A DNA stretch of 64,000 bases, taken from the NCBI RefSeq assembly GCF_003047295.1, contig NZ_PZYZ01000002.1, forward strand, positions 124,001-188,000. The letters are read 5' to 3'. This DNA is from Nocardioides sediminis (GTDB lineage Bacteria; Actinomycetota; Actinomycetes; Propionibacteriales; Nocardioidaceae). The position numbers and the translations under genes were made by a program. Shown here piece after piece: positions 35,405 through 44,504 of this stretch. Every line of letters begins with the position of its first letter. Within the stretch, counting starts at the first letter, position 1. Below the pieces are notes generated by a model that saw only the letters and a program-made list of their open reading frames with translations, was not told the origin of the DNA and did not search any database.

Positions 35405-36013
35405 ATGGCCCGTTACACCGGCCCGATCACCCGCAAGTCGCGCCGCCTCGGTGTCGACCTCGTCGGCGGCGACGCTGCCTTCGAGAAGCGTCCCTACCCG
35501 CCCGGCCAGCACGGCCGTCGCCGCATCAAGGAGAGCGAGTACCTCCTCCAGCTGCAGGAGAAGCAGAAGGCCCGCTTCACCTACGGCGTGATGGAGAAGC
35601 AGTTCCTCCGCTACTACAAGGAAGCCAACCGTCGCCAGGGCAAGACCGGTGACAACCTGCTCCAGCTCCTCGAGTGCCGCCTCGACAACGTGGTCTACCG
35701 CGCCGGCTTCGCCCGCACGCGTCGCCACGCCCGTCAGCTCGTCGTGCACGGCCACTTCCTCGTCAACGGCCACAAGGTCGACATCCCGTCGTTCCAGGTG
35801 TCGGCCCACGACATCATCGACGTCCGCGAGAAGTCGCTGGAGATGACCCCGTTCATCGTCGCCCGGGAGACCCACGGCGAGCGTCACGTGCCTGCGTGGA
35901 TGGAGGCGATCCCCAGCCGGATGCGCATCCTCATCCACCAGGTGCCGGTCCGTGCACAGATCGACGTGCCGGTCCAGGAGCAGCTGATCGTCGAGTACTA
36001 CTCGAAGAAGTAA
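35405..36013 (+). CDS. rpsD: 30S ribosomal protein S4
   Basis: 202 residues from MARYTGPITRKSRRLG. S4 nucleates 16S 5'-domain assembly and helps form the mRNA entry. The S4 RNA-binding domain (RLDNVVYRAGFARTRRHARQ) is intact. The N terminus lacks zinc Cys ligands, so it is the C- form. The longer upstream frame is rejected. Confidence 0.97.
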   Translation: MARYTGPITRKSRRLGVDLVGGDAAFEKRPYPPGQHGRRRIKESEYLLQLQEKQKARFTYGVMEKQFLRYYKEANRRQGKTGDNLLQLLECRLDNVVYRAGFARTRRHARQLVVHGHFLVNGHKVDIPSFQVSAHDIIDVREKSLEMTPFIVARETHGERHVPAWMEAIPSRMRILIHQVPVRAQIDVPVQEQLIVEYYSKK

Positions 36014-36121
36014 CCCCTTGCCGGTGGCCACCTCCGGGTGGCCACCGGTCCCTCCCTTTCACAACAATCCTGTGAGTTCGGGCCCGTCAAATGGTGGGTG
36101 GGTCCGGAAAGGAAAGAATCA

Positions 36122-37138
36122 GTGCTTATCGCTCAGCGCCCGACCCTGTCGGAAGAGACCGTCGACGAGTTCCGTTCGCGGTTCGTCATCGAGCCGCTGG
36201 AGCCCGGCTTCGGCTACACGCTCGGCAACTCGCTGCGCCGTACCCTCCTGTCCTCCATCCCCGGCGCCTCGGTCACCAGCATCAAGATCGACTCGGTGCT
36301 GCACGAGTTCTCGACCATCGAGGGCGTGACCGAGGACGTCACCGAGGTCATCCTCAACCTCAAGGGCCTCGTCGTCTCCTCCGAGCACGACGAGCCGGTC
36401 GTGATGTACCTGCGCAAGTCCGGCGCCGGTGACGTCACCGCCGCCGACATCACCCCGCCCGCGGGCGTCGAGGTCCACAACCCCGACCTCAAGATCGCCA
36501 CCCTGTCCGACAAGGGCAAGCTCGACGTCGAGCTGGTCGTCGAGCGTGGCCGTGGCTACGTCTCGGCCGTGCAGAACAAGGGCGCCGACAACGAGATCGG
36601 CCGCATCCCGGTCGACTCGATCTACAGCCCGGTCCTCAAGGTGACCTACAAGGTCGAGGCCACCCGTGTCGAGCAGCGCACGGACTTCGACAAGCTGGTC
36701 ATCGACGTCGAGACCAAGCCGTCGATGCGTCCCCGCGACGCCATCGCCTCGGCCGGCAAGACGCTGGTGGAGCTCTTCGGGCTCGCCCGCGAGCTCAACG
36801 TCGAGGCCGAGGGCATCGACATCGGCCCGTCGCCCGTCGACGAGCAGCTCGCCGCCGACCTGGCCCTCCCCGTCGAGGACCTGCAGCTGACGGTCCGGTC
36901 CTACAACTGCCTCAAGCGCGAGGGCATCCACACCGTGGGTGAGCTCATCAGCCGCTCGGAGCAGGACCTGCTCGACATCCGCAACTTCGGCGCCAAGTCG
37001 ATCGACGAGGTCAAGGCCAAGCTGGTCGAGATGGGCCTGTCCCTCAAGGACAGCGCGCCCGGCTTCGACCCGCACGCTGCCCTGGCGGCGTACGGCGACG
37101 ACGACGACGACGCCTTCGTCGAGGACGAGCAGTACTGA
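36122..37138 (+). CDS. rpoA: RNA polymerase alpha subunit
   Basis: 338 residues from a GTG at 36122 ([12 protein letters not shown]) after GGAAAGG. N-terminal domain (about 1-230) dimerises and seeds polymerase assembly ([18 protein letters not shown]); the C-terminal domain (about 250-315, [17 protein letters not shown]) contacts activators and UP elements. It ends with an acidic tail ([11 protein letters not shown]). Confidence 0.98.
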   Translation: MLIAQRPTLSEETVDEFRSRFVIEPLEPGFGYTLGNSLRRTLLSSIPGASVTSIKIDSVLHEFSTIEGVTEDVTEVILNLKGLVVSSEHDEPVVMYLRKSGAGDVTAADITPPAGVEVHNPDLKIATLSDKGKLDVELVVERGRGYVSAVQNKGADNEIGRIPVDSIYSPVLKVTYKVEATRVEQRTDFDKLVIDVETKPSMRPRDAIASAGKTLVELFGLARELNVEAEGIDIGPSPVDEQLAADLALPVEDLQLTVRSYNCLKREGIHTVGELISRSEQDLLDIRNFGAKSIDEVKAKLVEMGLSLKDSAPGFDPHAALAAYGDDDDDAFVEDEQY

Positions 37139-37205
37139 ACTGAATTGCGCGAGCGTGTCGCCTTCGGCGCCACGCTGCCGCACCGCGGTTGACCTTCACG
37201 GGACT

Positions 37206-37243
37206 TGCGGTTGCCTGGCGTCGTACGGCGTCGGGCAGCCGCA
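37206..37243 (+). promoter_or_regulatory. 10-bp hairpin in the rplQ leader
   Basis: TGCGGTTGCC (37206-37215) pairs with GGCAGCCGCA (37234-37243), one G-T wobble, with an 18-nt loop. It lies in the 200-bp gap between rpoA and rplQ, otherwise without features. Could be a processing or feedback element. Confidence 0.4.
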
Positions 37244-37338
37244 TCCAGGTCGAGGTTCGCCACCCACCCAAACCGTCCGCCGGTCCCGGCGGGCGTCTAC
37301 CCGGTACCTGACACGGCCGGAGAGAAGCGAGAACTGAG

Positions 37339-37932
37339 ATGCCCAAGCCCAAGAAGGGTGCCCGCCTCGGCGGCAGCCCGGCCCACCAGCGCCTGATCCT
37401 GTCGAACCTGGCCACCAGCCTGTTCGAGCACGGCCGGATCACCACCACCGAGACCAAGGCCCGCATGCTGCGCCCGGTCGCGGAGAAGCTGATCACCAAG
37501 GCCAAGCGTGGAGACCTGCACAACCGTCGCGAGGTCCTCAAGACCATCCGCGACAAGTCGGTCGTGCACACCCTCTTCACCGAGATCGCGCCGACGTTCG
37601 CCGAGCGTCCGGGCGGCTACACCCGCATCACCAAGGTGGGTCCGCGCAAGGGCGACAACGCCCCCATGGCGGTCATCGAGCTCGTGACCGAGGCCTACAG
37701 CCCCAAGGCGGCCTCGACCAAGAAGACCCGCGCCGCTGCCCCGGCTCCGGCCGCTGCGGAGGAGGAGGCTCCTGCCGAGGAGACCACCGAGACCGAGGCG
37801 ACCGAGGCCGAGGCCACCGAGGCTCCGGCCGAGGAGACCGCCGCGGAGTCGACCGACGAGGCGACCGAGACCGAGGCCCCGGCCGCGGACGAGGCCACCG
37901 AGGCGCCCGCCGAGGACGACAGCTCCAAGTGA
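37339..37932 (+). CDS. rplQ: 50S ribosomal protein L17 with acidic tail
   Basis: 197 residues. The L17 core ([20 protein letters not shown] to about residue 120) is followed by a tail of about 75 Ala/Glu/Thr residues (repeats like [13 protein letters not shown]), likely disordered. L17 lies near the tunnel exit. It ends 16 bp before a strong terminator. Confidence 0.97.
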   Translation: MPKPKKGARLGGSPAHQRLILSNLATSLFEHGRITTTETKARMLRPVAEKLITKAKRGDLHNRREVLKTIRDKSVVHTLFTEIAPTFAERPGGYTRITKVGPRKGDNAPMAVIELVTEAYSPKAASTKKTRAAAPAPAAAEEEAPAEETTETEATEAEATEAPAEETAAESTDEATETEAPAADEATEAPAEDDSSK

Positions 37933-37948
37933 GATGACACCGCTCCAC

Positions 37949-37986
37949 CGAAGGCCCGTCACCCCGTCCGGGGTGGCGGGCCTTCG
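37949..37986. terminator. Strong bidirectional terminator after rplQ
   Basis: CGAAGGCCCG (37949-37958) pairs with CGGGCCTTCG (37977-37986); TC-ACCCC extends the stem to a GTCC tetraloop, 17 paired positions in all with one wobble. It separates the ribosomal operon from the convergent DUF2786 gene, 4 bp away. Confidence 0.85.
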
Positions 37987-37990
37987 TCGT

Positions 37991-38743
37991 TCACGACCGC
38001 CCCTGGGGGAGCCGGCGGCGGGCTCCGCCCAGCCGCCCGTCGCCGAGGTCGGCGCGCTGGCCGGCGCTCCAGCCGTCGCGCGCCCCGGTGCCGGAGAGCC
38101 GACGGGCGCTCGCCCTGCCCAGGTGGGGGTAGGCGTCGTCCCGGGCCGCCTCGACCGCCTGCGAGCGGTCGGCGAGCACCAGCGCGCTGGACGTGCCGTG
38201 TCCGGTGAACCTGTCCTGGGCGTGCTCGGCAGCGGCCCGCTCGACCCGGTCGAGCCGGCGGCCGATCGCGCCGGAGAAGCCGGCCAGCCAGCTGCGCCGG
38301 AAGGCGGCGGGATGGTCCCAGGAGGGCACGGGGGTGCGGGCCAGCGCGTGGAGCGCCTGGACGAGCAGGCTGGTGAAGAGGATCTCGGTCCGCTGCAGGT
38401 CCGAGCGGTGGCCGAAGAGGTGGAGGGACAGCTCCTTGGTGCCGTCGGGGTAGCGGGTGCGGCGCACGGCCCGGCACCCCAGCGCACCCGCGATGGCCGA
38501 CAACAGGTCGGCCTTGTCGGCGGCGTAGGGGCGGTCGAGGACCACGACGAGGTCACCGACGACGTCGAGCGAGGGGTCGGACAGGGCGAGGAGCGCCCGG
38601 TCGATGCCGTAGGCGGCCATCAGGGCGGCGGCCTTGGCGGTGTAGGTCTCTGCCTCGGCCGTCGTCGCCGCAGGATCCTCGGCCTTGGCCAGGAGCTTGC
38701 GCACCTTGGCCAGCATCGGGCCCGAGTCGTCGGTCTCGTCCAT
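37991..38743 (-). CDS. DUF2786 domain protein
   Basis: 250 residues from ATG at 38743 after GGGAG. The N-terminal MLAKVRKLLAKAEDPAATTAEAETYTAKAAALMAAYGID-like segment is the DUF2786 helical motif (key residues K, R, LL, AE, EA). The middle part has a conserved RYPDGTKELSLHLFGHRSDL region, and the C terminus is Arg/Gly-rich. DUF2786 proteins are phage- and genome-associated, of unknown activity. Last gene of a short minus-strand group. Confidence 0.85.
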   Translation of the reverse strand: MDETDDSGPMLAKVRKLLAKAEDPAATTAEAETYTAKAAALMAAYGIDRALLALSDPSLDVVGDLVVVLDRPYAADKADLLSAIAGALGCRAVRRTRYPDGTKELSLHLFGHRSDLQRTEILFTSLLVQALHALARTPVPSWDHPAAFRRSWLAGFSGAIGRRLDRVERAAAEHAQDRFTGHGTSSALVLADRSQAVEAARDDAYPHLGRASARRLSGTGARDGWSAGQRADLGDGRLGGARRRLPQGRS

Positions 38744-38822
38744 GTCGTCTCCCTGGGCCGGTGGTGGTGGCTGCCGAGGCTGGCACGCCGCACCGACACC
38801 GCGCGGACGTCGTCCACAGGCG

Positions 38823-39782
38823 TCAGCGCAGGCGGGTGAGCAGCGCCCCGGCGCCGATGCTGCGGGGCACCCCGCCACCGATGGTGAGACGACGGGTCGC
38901 CGCCACCACGGCCTCGCAGGCCGGGGTCGGGATGCCGTGGAGTCGCCCGAGCAGCACCACCTCGCCGGCCAGGTAGTCGACCTCGGTGTCCCCGGTGCCG
39001 CGACGCAGGGACTGCCAGGTCGAGCCGCCGGCGGGAGCCAGCTCGGGACGCCGCCGCAGCACGTCGCCGCGCCGTCGCCGGTCGTCGTCCGCGCTGACGA
39101 GGGTCAGGCCGGCGACCTCCAGCACGCGTTCGCCCTCGGCACGGGCGACCTCGGCCAGCTCGTCGGCGTCCGGGCCGGGGGCGAAGGACGCGTCCACGCC
39201 GTTCGCGACGTTCATGAGCAGCTTGCGCCGCTTCCAGGCCATCACGTCGTCCCGCTCGACCGACTCGAAGCCCGCCGCACGGAGGTCGGCGGCGATGGCC
39301 GAGGTGCGGTCGTCGGTGCCGTGGGGGATCCGGCCCACGTCCAGGATCCCCGGCACCGGGTGGCACCGCGCGACGACGAGCCCCGGCTCGAGGTGCGTGG
39401 CGGGGAGCATGACGCACACGGCGTACGTCGCGGCGAAGCGGCGCAGGGCCGCCGACTCGGTCGCGACGCCGTTGGTCGCGCAGACCACGGTGGTGGTCGG
39501 GGGCGCGTGCGCGGCGAGGTCGTCGAGGGCGGCGGCGGCCTGGTGGGACTTCACCGCGAGGAGGACGGCCGTGTCGTCGGTCCAGCCGACGTCGGCGGCG
39601 GTGTCGGTGGCCGGTGCCACGATCCGGTGCGTGCCCCCACCCGTGTCCAGCCGCAGCCCGCCCTCGCGGATCGCGGCCAGGTGCGCGCCGCGGGCCACCA
39701 GCGTGGTGGGCCGTCCCGCGAGGTGCAGGTGGCCGCCCACCACTCCGCCGACGGCGCCAGCGCCGTAGACGACCCACCTCAT
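38823..39782 (-). CDS. Ketopantoate reductase-like (ApbA/PanE) oxidoreductase
   Basis: 319 residues. N-terminal Rossmann NADPH motif GAGAVGGVVGG, substrate-domain Lys in MAWKRRKLLMNVANG, and C-terminal helical domain of the family. PanE reduces 2-dehydropantoate to pantoate; many ApbA homologues have other substrates, so panE is not assigned. Coupled to the GntR gene upstream by an ATGA overlap. Confidence 0.85.
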   Translation of the reverse strand: MRWVVYGAGAVGGVVGGHLHLAGRPTTLVARGAHLAAIREGGLRLDTGGGTHRIVAPATDTAADVGWTDDTAVLLAVKSHQAAAALDDLAAHAPPTTTVVCATNGVATESAALRRFAATYAVCVMLPATHLEPGLVVARCHPVPGILDVGRIPHGTDDRTSAIAADLRAAGFESVERDDVMAWKRRKLLMNVANGVDASFAPGPDADELAEVARAEGERVLEVAGLTLVSADDDRRRRGDVLRRRPELAPAGGSTWQSLRRGTGDTEVDYLAGEVVLLGRLHGIPTPACEAVVAATRRLTIGGGVPRSIGAGALLTRLR

Positions 39783-40150
39783 CGCGACCAGCCCTCCTCG
39801 AGCAGGCGGGTGGCCTCCGGGAGGGTGAGCCCGGCGCGGCGGGCCTGGAGCGCCAGCTCCGCCGCCGCGTCGCGCACGGCGGCGGGTGTGGAGACCCGGC
39901 CGGTGACGCGGGTGCCCCGACGGCCCTCCGTGACGACCAGTCCGTCCGCCTCGAGCTCCTTGTAGGCGCGCGCCACCGTGTTGACCGCGAGTCCGAGGTC
40001 GGCCGCCAGCGCCCGCACGGTGGGCAGGCGGGCGCCGGCCGGCAGCCGGCCGTCACCGATGCGGGCCGCCAGCTGGACGCGGACCTGCTCGTACGGCGCG
40101 GTGCCCGACTCCGCGTCCAGCGGATCGAGGTCGACGCGGGCCAGCTCCAT
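39779..40150 (-). CDS. GntR-family regulator, YtrA-like short form
   Basis: 123 residues from the ATG at 40150 (a GTG at 40156 is possible). Winged helix-turn-helix YEQVRVQLAARIGDGRLPAG...LPTVRALAADLGLAVNTVARAYKELE, then a short C-terminal dimerisation helix with no ligand domain, the YtrA pattern. It overlaps the reductase gene by 4 bp and is divergent from the PfkB gene (51 bp), so it may control either. Confidence 0.88.
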   Translation of the reverse strand: MELARVDLDPLDAESGTAPYEQVRVQLAARIGDGRLPAGARLPTVRALAADLGLAVNTVARAYKELEADGLVVTEGRRGTRVTGRVSTPAAVRDAAAELALQARRAGLTLPEATRLLEEGWSR

Positions 40151-40201
40151 GGGCACAGCCTAGGGGCGCCGCGGGCGCCCGGATGGTGGTAGAACCTCGT
40201 C

Positions 40202-41119
40202 ATGGAGCAGGTTGCCCTGGTGGTCGGCGAGGCGCTGGTCGACGTCGTGCGCGGCCGGGACGGCGTCGAGCGCGACCACGCCGGCGGGAGCTCGGCCAAC
40301 GCCGCGGTGGCGATGAGCCGGCTGGGCCGCGAGGTGTATTTCGCCAGCGCGTGGGCGGACGACGAGCACGGGGGCCTACTGGCCGCACATGTGGCCGACA
40401 ACGGCGTACGCCTGGCGGTCGACCCGGTGGTGCTGGAGCGGACGGCCACGGCCGTGGCGACGCTGGCGGACGACGGGTCCGCGAGCTACGAGTTCGACAT
40501 CGAGTGGCGGGTCCCGGACGTGGTCCTGCCCGGGCACGTGACGCCGGCGGTGGTGGTCTACGGCTCGATCGGTGCGGCCCTGGCGCCCGGCGCCGACGAC
40601 GTGGCCGCTCTGGTGGAGGCAACCCGCGCGGGTGCGCTGACCGTCTTCGATGTCAACGCCCGACCGGCCATCACGGGGACCGGGGGAGCCGTGGTCGCGC
40701 GGGCCGAGCAGATGGCCCGGCTGGCCGACGTGGTCAAGGCCAGCGACGAGGACCTCGAGGCGCTCTGGCCGGGACGCACCCACCGCGAGGTGGCGAGCCG
40801 CCTGATCGACGCGGGCGTCGGAGCCGTCGTGGTGACGATGGGCGGGGCCGGGGTGAGCTGGTACGCCGCCGAGGACGAGGTCACGGTGCCGGCGCCGGCG
40901 GTCGACGTGGTCGACACGATCGGTGCCGGCGACACGGTCACCGCGGCCGTCGTCCACGCGCTGTGGGAGCGGGACGTCGTCGGCGCCGGCGCGGGGGAGA
41001 GGCTCCGGGCGCTGGCGCCGGCCGACCGGACCGCCGTGCTCGCCTTCGCCGCCCGAGCCGCGGCGGTGACGGTGAGCCGCCCGGGCGGGGACCCTCCGCA
41101 CCGCCACGAGGTGGAGTGA
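40202..41119 (+). CDS. PfkB-family carbohydrate kinase
   Basis: 305 residues, normal for ribokinase/fructokinase-like enzymes. Substrate motif GGSSANAAVAMSRLG (about 28-42) and C-terminal VDTIGAGDTVTAAV with the catalytic Asp are present. It phosphorylates a sugar or nucleoside-like alcohol; the exact substrate cannot be told. Divergent from the GntR regulator. Confidence 0.92.
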   Translation: MEQVALVVGEALVDVVRGRDGVERDHAGGSSANAAVAMSRLGREVYFASAWADDEHGGLLAAHVADNGVRLAVDPVVLERTATAVATLADDGSASYEFDIEWRVPDVVLPGHVTPAVVVYGSIGAALAPGADDVAALVEATRAGALTVFDVNARPAITGTGGAVVARAEQMARLADVVKASDEDLEALWPGRTHREVASRLIDAGVGAVVVTMGGAGVSWYAAEDEVTVPAPAVDVVDTIGAGDTVTAAVVHALWERDVVGAGAGERLRALAPADRTAVLAFAARAAAVTVSRPGGDPPHRHEVE

Positions 41120-41125
41120 CCTGCC

Positions 41126-41710
41126 TCAGCGGGCCGGAGGGATCCATCCCGGGTCGCGCCCGATGAAGCCCAGCAGCTGGTCGACCACCGGTGCGTCGTC
41201 GGGGACCGGCACCGGCGCGCCGTACTGACCCGACGACCGCATCACGGCCTCGATGGGCCGCATGCCCTCCAGCAGCGTCCCGGCGAAGACGGGGTCCAGC
41301 CGCACCTCCTGCCCGGTCGCACGGCCCAGGTCCCAGGTGTGCATGAACACGTCGGCGGTGTAGAAGCGGTCGATCGCGTCCGCGAGCCGGTGGTCGCCCG
41401 CCATCGGGTGGCTGAACGGCTCGTCACCGCGCTGGTCGAGCAGCGCCTGGACCGCGTCGGCGTGGTGCCGCCAGGCGGCCGGCGGGTCCTCCTCGACCGA
41501 CGGACCGGCCGGCAGGTCGACCCCTCCGCCGGCCAGGAAGCCGGGGAACCAGGTGACCAGGTGGTCGATGACGTCGCGGGCCGACCACCCGTCGACCGGA
41601 GCGGGCGCTTGCCAGTCGCGGGTGCCGGCCACGAGGTCGCCGAAGGCCGCGGCGACCTCGCGGTGGCGGGCCGCCGGTGCGTCGGGGAGCGTCGTCGCTG
41701 ACCGGTCCAT
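41126..41710 (-). CDS. DinB-like / TIGR03086-type metal-binding protein
   Basis: 194 residues. Four-helix DinB fold with candidate metal His at WSARDVIDHLVTWFPG and FYTADVFMHTWDLGRATG. The family includes mycothiol-dependent maleylpyruvate isomerases, so a mycothiol-linked role is plausible in this lineage. It follows the SRPBCC gene by one base and is probably in the same operon as ArsR. Confidence 0.85.
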   Translation of the reverse strand: MDRSATTLPDAPAARHREVAAAFGDLVAGTRDWQAPAPVDGWSARDVIDHLVTWFPGFLAGGGVDLPAGPSVEEDPPAAWRHHADAVQALLDQRGDEPFSHPMAGDHRLADAIDRFYTADVFMHTWDLGRATGQEVRLDPVFAGTLLEGMRPIEAVMRSSGQYGAPVPVPDDAPVVDQLLGFIGRDPGWIPPAR

Positions 41711-41711
41711 G

Positions 41712-42209
41712 TCAGACCGCGCCCTCGGCGAGCAGGGCGTCGAGCTTGGCGTAGCCCTCGTGGATCCCCACGTCCATGCCGCTGGACAGCATGCCGTCGC
41801 GGCCCTCGAAGGAGTCGCACAGCGAGAAGGCGTGGAGCCGGGTCCGTCCGTCCCCGAGGTCCTCGAAGGTCACGGTCTCCAGGGCGATGGCCTCGGGCAT
41901 GCCCTCCCACACGAAGGTCTGGACGATGCGGTTCTCGCCGACCTCGGGGAACGTGCCGCGGAAGGCGTACTCCTCGCCGTCGCGCTCGGCGACGTAGCGG
42001 TAGGAGCCCAGGGTGCGGCAGTCCCAGTGGTCGATGCGGGTGGTCAGCGAGGACGGGCCGATCCACCGGGCGAACAGCTCGGGGTCGGTGTGGGCACGCA
42101 TGAGCTGCTCGGGGGTGGCGGAGAAGTCGCGCCAGATGTGGACGGCCGGGACGGTGGGGTCGGCCTCGATGGCGGCCTCGGCGTAGCGGCGGTCGTGGGT
42201 GGTGGTCAT
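41712..42209 (-). CDS. SRPBCC (AHSA1-like) domain protein
   Basis: 165 residues, START/Bet-v-1-like cavity protein (IWRDFSATPEQLMRAHTDPELFARWIG). ArsR-linked AHSA1 proteins of this kind are frequent in actinobacteria and of unknown ligand. Its ATG overlaps the ArsR stop (ATGA). Confidence 0.9.
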   Translation of the reverse strand: MTTTHDRRYAEAAIEADPTVPAVHIWRDFSATPEQLMRAHTDPELFARWIGPSSLTTRIDHWDCRTLGSYRYVAERDGEEYAFRGTFPEVGENRIVQTFVWEGMPEAIALETVTFEDLGDGRTRLHAFSLCDSFEGRDGMLSSGMDVGIHEGYAKLDALLAEGAV

Positions 42210-42562
42210 GATGCGGTTCCTTCCTCAGCGGTGGGCGAGTCGGCCTCCTGCAGGGAGGCCAGGACGGCGTCGAGGCGCGAGTAGCGCTCCTCCGCCTGCC
42301 GCCGGTAGCGCTCGATCCACTTCGACATCAGGTCGAACACCTCGGCTTCCAGGTGCACCGGTCGGCGCTGGGCCTCCCGGCTGCGGGACACCAGGCCGGC
42401 CTCCTCGAGCACCTTGAGGTGCTTGGAGACGGCCTGGAGGCTCACGTCGTACGGCTCGGCGAGGTCACCCACGGTCGCGTCGGCGACGGTGAGGCGGGCG
42501 ACCATGTCGCGCCGGGTCGGGTCGGCCAGGGCGGCAAAGACCTTGGAGAGCTGGTCGGTCAT
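42206..42562 (-). CDS. ArsR/SmtB-family transcriptional regulator
   Basis: 118 residues from ATG at 42562. Winged helix FAALADPTRRDMVARL...VSLQAVSKHLKVLEEAGLVSR. It lacks the Cys metal sites of true ArsR, as expected for the SRPBCC-linked group. Expressed from the promoter at 42598-42626 and likely autoregulated through the flanking TCAAC...GTTGA sites. Confidence 0.92.
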   Translation of the reverse strand: MTDQLSKVFAALADPTRRDMVARLTVADATVGDLAEPYDVSLQAVSKHLKVLEEAGLVSRSREAQRRPVHLEAEVFDLMSKWIERYRRQAEERYSRLDAVLASLQEADSPTAEEGTAS

Positions 42563-42576
42563 CGTGGCGCCCTTCC

Positions 42577-42592
42577 TCAACTGATCGGTTGA
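42577..42592. promoter_or_regulatory. Operator candidate 1 for ArsR
   Basis: TCAAC-TGATCG-GTTGA inverted repeat, just downstream of the -10 around the transcription start and 15 bp before the ArsR ATG. Confidence 0.6.
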
Positions 42593-42597
42593 ACATG

Positions 42598-42626
42598 ACG
42601 CTACGACTACCCTCGGGCTTTGTCAA
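42598..42626 (-). promoter_or_regulatory. Consensus promoter of the ArsR-SRPBCC operon
   Basis: On the minus strand a perfect TTGACA (42621-42626) and TAGCGT (42598-42603) are separated by exactly 17 bp. Start of transcription is expected near 42591, inside operator 1. Confidence 0.75.
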
Positions 42627-42634
42627 CCAGTTGA
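42623..42634. promoter_or_regulatory. Operator candidate 2 for ArsR
   Basis: TCAAC-CA-GTTGA inverted repeat overlapping the -35 box. Same half-sites as operator 1 but shorter spacer. Confidence 0.55.
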
Positions 42635-42727
42635 TTGAGTACGTCGCTGGGGCAGCCAGTCGTGCACCTGCGACACCACCAGGCCCCTCACTCGAGGCCG
42701 AGGCGGGAAGGGTGCGAGGTCGACACC

Positions 42728-42733
42728 TAGGAT
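42728..42733 (+). promoter_or_regulatory. -10 box of truA giving a leaderless mRNA
   Basis: TAGGAT lies six bases before the truA GTG, so transcription would start at or next to the initiation codon. No Shine-Dalgarno precedes the GTG. -35 is poor. Confidence 0.5.
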
Positions 42734-42739
42734 CGACGG

Positions 42740-43576
42740 GTGCGCATCCGGCTCGACCTGTCCTACGACGGGACCGACTTCAAGGGCTGGGCGACACAGC
42801 CCGCGCTGAGGACGGTGCAGGGCACGCTCGAGGACGCGCTGTCCACGGTCGTGCGGGTGCCGGAGGTCCGGGTCGTCTGCGCCGGCCGCACCGACACGGG
42901 CGTCCACGCCCGAGGACAGGTGGTCCACGTCGACCTCGACCCCGAGCACGTCGTCCGCTCCGCGGGTCGCTCCGGACGTACGCCGCTCGACGCGCTGGTC
43001 CTACGGCTCAACGGCATCCTGCCGCCGGACGTGCGGGTACGCCGGGCCACGGAGGCGCCGGAGGGGTTCGACGCGCGCTTCTCGGCGGTGTGGCGCCGGT
43101 ACGCCTACCGGGTGGCCGACGACCCCGCGATCGTCGACCCGCTGGTCCGCTCGCACGTGCTGGCCTGGCCCCGGCCGCTGGACCTCGACGCGATGAACGC
43201 CGCAGCCGCGCCGCTGGTCGGGCTGCGGGACTTCGCCTCGTTCTGCAAGCGGCGCGAGGGGGCCACCACGGTCCGCACCCTCACGGAGCTCTCGTGGTCG
43301 CGCGACGAGACGGGCGTGGCCGTCGCGCGGGTCGTCGCGGACGCCTTCTGTCACAGCATGGTGCGCTCCCTGGTCGGTTGCCTGCTGGCCGTCGGGGAGG
43401 GCCGTCGGCCGCCGGAGTGGGCGGCCGAGATGATGGCGGCGCGTCGTCGCGACGCCGCCGTGACCGTCGTACACGCCCACGGGCTGACGCTGGAGGAGGT
43501 CGGCTACCCGGAGGGCGCCGAGCTCGCCGCGCAGGCCGAGCGGGCCCGCAACCCCAGGGAGGCCGTCCATGACTGA
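42740..43576 (+). CDS. truA: tRNA pseudouridine(38-40) synthase TruA
   Basis: 278 residues from GTG. Converts uridines 38-40 of the anticodon stem to pseudouridine. Catalytic Asp52 in [14 protein letters not shown], and RYAYRV plus [11 protein letters not shown] motifs are conserved. truA usually follows rplQ directly; here 4.8 kb of other genes intervene. Its 3' end overlaps the methyltransferase gene by 8 bp. Confidence 0.96.
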   Translation: MRIRLDLSYDGTDFKGWATQPALRTVQGTLEDALSTVVRVPEVRVVCAGRTDTGVHARGQVVHVDLDPEHVVRSAGRSGRTPLDALVLRLNGILPPDVRVRRATEAPEGFDARFSAVWRRYAYRVADDPAIVDPLVRSHVLAWPRPLDLDAMNAAAAPLVGLRDFASFCKRREGATTVRTLTELSWSRDETGVAVARVVADAFCHSMVRSLVGCLLAVGEGRRPPEWAAEMMAARRRDAAVTVVHAHGLTLEEVGYPEGAELAAQAERARNPREAVHD

Positions 43577-44168
43577 GGACCACTACTTCGCCGCGGACCC
43601 GACCGCGCCCTTCGAGCGCGAGACGTTCACCGCGTCGGTGTGGGGGCACGAGCTCGAGCTGGTCAGCGGCGCCGGCGTCTTCAGCCGCGGCCACCTCGAC
43701 CACGCGACCGCCGTGCTCTTCCGCGAGGTGGAGCCGCCGGTCGCGGGACGCTTCCTGGACCTCGGGTGCGGGTACGGCGTCATCGGCCTGGCCATCGCGA
43801 AGGCCGTCCCGCTGTCCTCGGTCATCGGCCTCGAGGTCAACGAGCGCGCGATCATGCTCGCCAACGAGAACGCCGCGTCGCTGGGCGTCGGCGGTCAGTT
43901 CGTCGCCTGTCGCGCGGCCGACGTGCCCTCGGACATGGTGTTCGACGAGATCTGGTCCAACCCGCCGATCCGCATCGGCAAGGAGGCGCTGCACGAGCTG
44001 CTGCTCACCTGGTTGCCGCGGCTCGCGCCCGGCGGGCGCGCAGTGATGGTCGTTGGCAAGAACCTCGGCGCCGACTCGCTCCAGCGCTGGCTCGGCGAGC
44101 AGGGCTACCCGACGACCAGGCTGGCGTCGGCCAAGGGTTTCCGGGTGCTGGAGAGCCGGCGCGCCTGA
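43569..44168 (+). CDS. RsmC-like class I SAM methyltransferase
   Basis: 199 residues. SAM motif [15 protein letters not shown] and the N6/N2-methylation type motif [15 protein letters not shown] are typical of the MTS domain of RsmC-type 16S rRNA m2G methyltransferases. Only the catalytic half of a full RsmC is present, the usual actinobacterial form. It is translationally coupled to truA, supporting an RNA-modification role. Confidence 0.85.
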   Translation: MTEDHYFAADPTAPFERETFTASVWGHELELVSGAGVFSRGHLDHATAVLFREVEPPVAGRFLDLGCGYGVIGLAIAKAVPLSSVIGLEVNERAIMLANENAASLGVGGQFVACRAADVPSDMVFDEIWSNPPIRIGKEALHELLLTWLPRLAPGGRAVMVVGKNLGADSLQRWLGEQGYPTTRLASAKGFRVLESRRA

Positions 44169-44187
44169 GCGCACTCCCCGCCGCGGG

Positions 44188-44469
44188 TCAGGACTCGATC
44201 TGCTCGATGATCGAGTCGACGTCGGTGTCGGAGAACAGCGGCAGGATCACCATCGTCCACTCCGAGCGCTTCTCGTCCAGCGCGTTGGCCAGGTCCCAGG
44301 CCGCCTGGGCGTCCATCGGCCCGAGGCGCACGACGTCGCCGGCCTCCGCGTCCTCGAAGTCGGTGTCGACCTCCACCATCCAGGTGTCCGACCAGTCGGC
44401 CGCGAAGTCTTCGAAGGCGGCGTCCTTGTCGTCCGGGGTGTCCTCGGCGACGGGGAAGATGAGGCCCAT
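44188..44469 (-). CDS. Small acidic protein of unknown function
   Basis: 93 residues from ATG at 44469 (MGLIFPVAEDTPDDKD). Strongly acidic, ending DTDVDSIIEQIES; no family recognised. An ATG at 44508 would add 13 Pro/Thr-rich residues and overlaps the upstream stop (ATGA), so the start is uncertain. Likely co-transcribed with the isochorismatase gene. Confidence 0.65.
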   Translation of the reverse strand: MGLIFPVAEDTPDDKDAAFEDFAADWSDTWMVEVDTDFEDAEAGDVVRLGPMDAQAAWDLANALDEKRSEWTMVILPLFSDTDVDSIIEQIES

Positions 44470-44504
44470 GTGAGTTCCGTTCGTGGTCGGTGGAGCGGAC
44501 GGGG

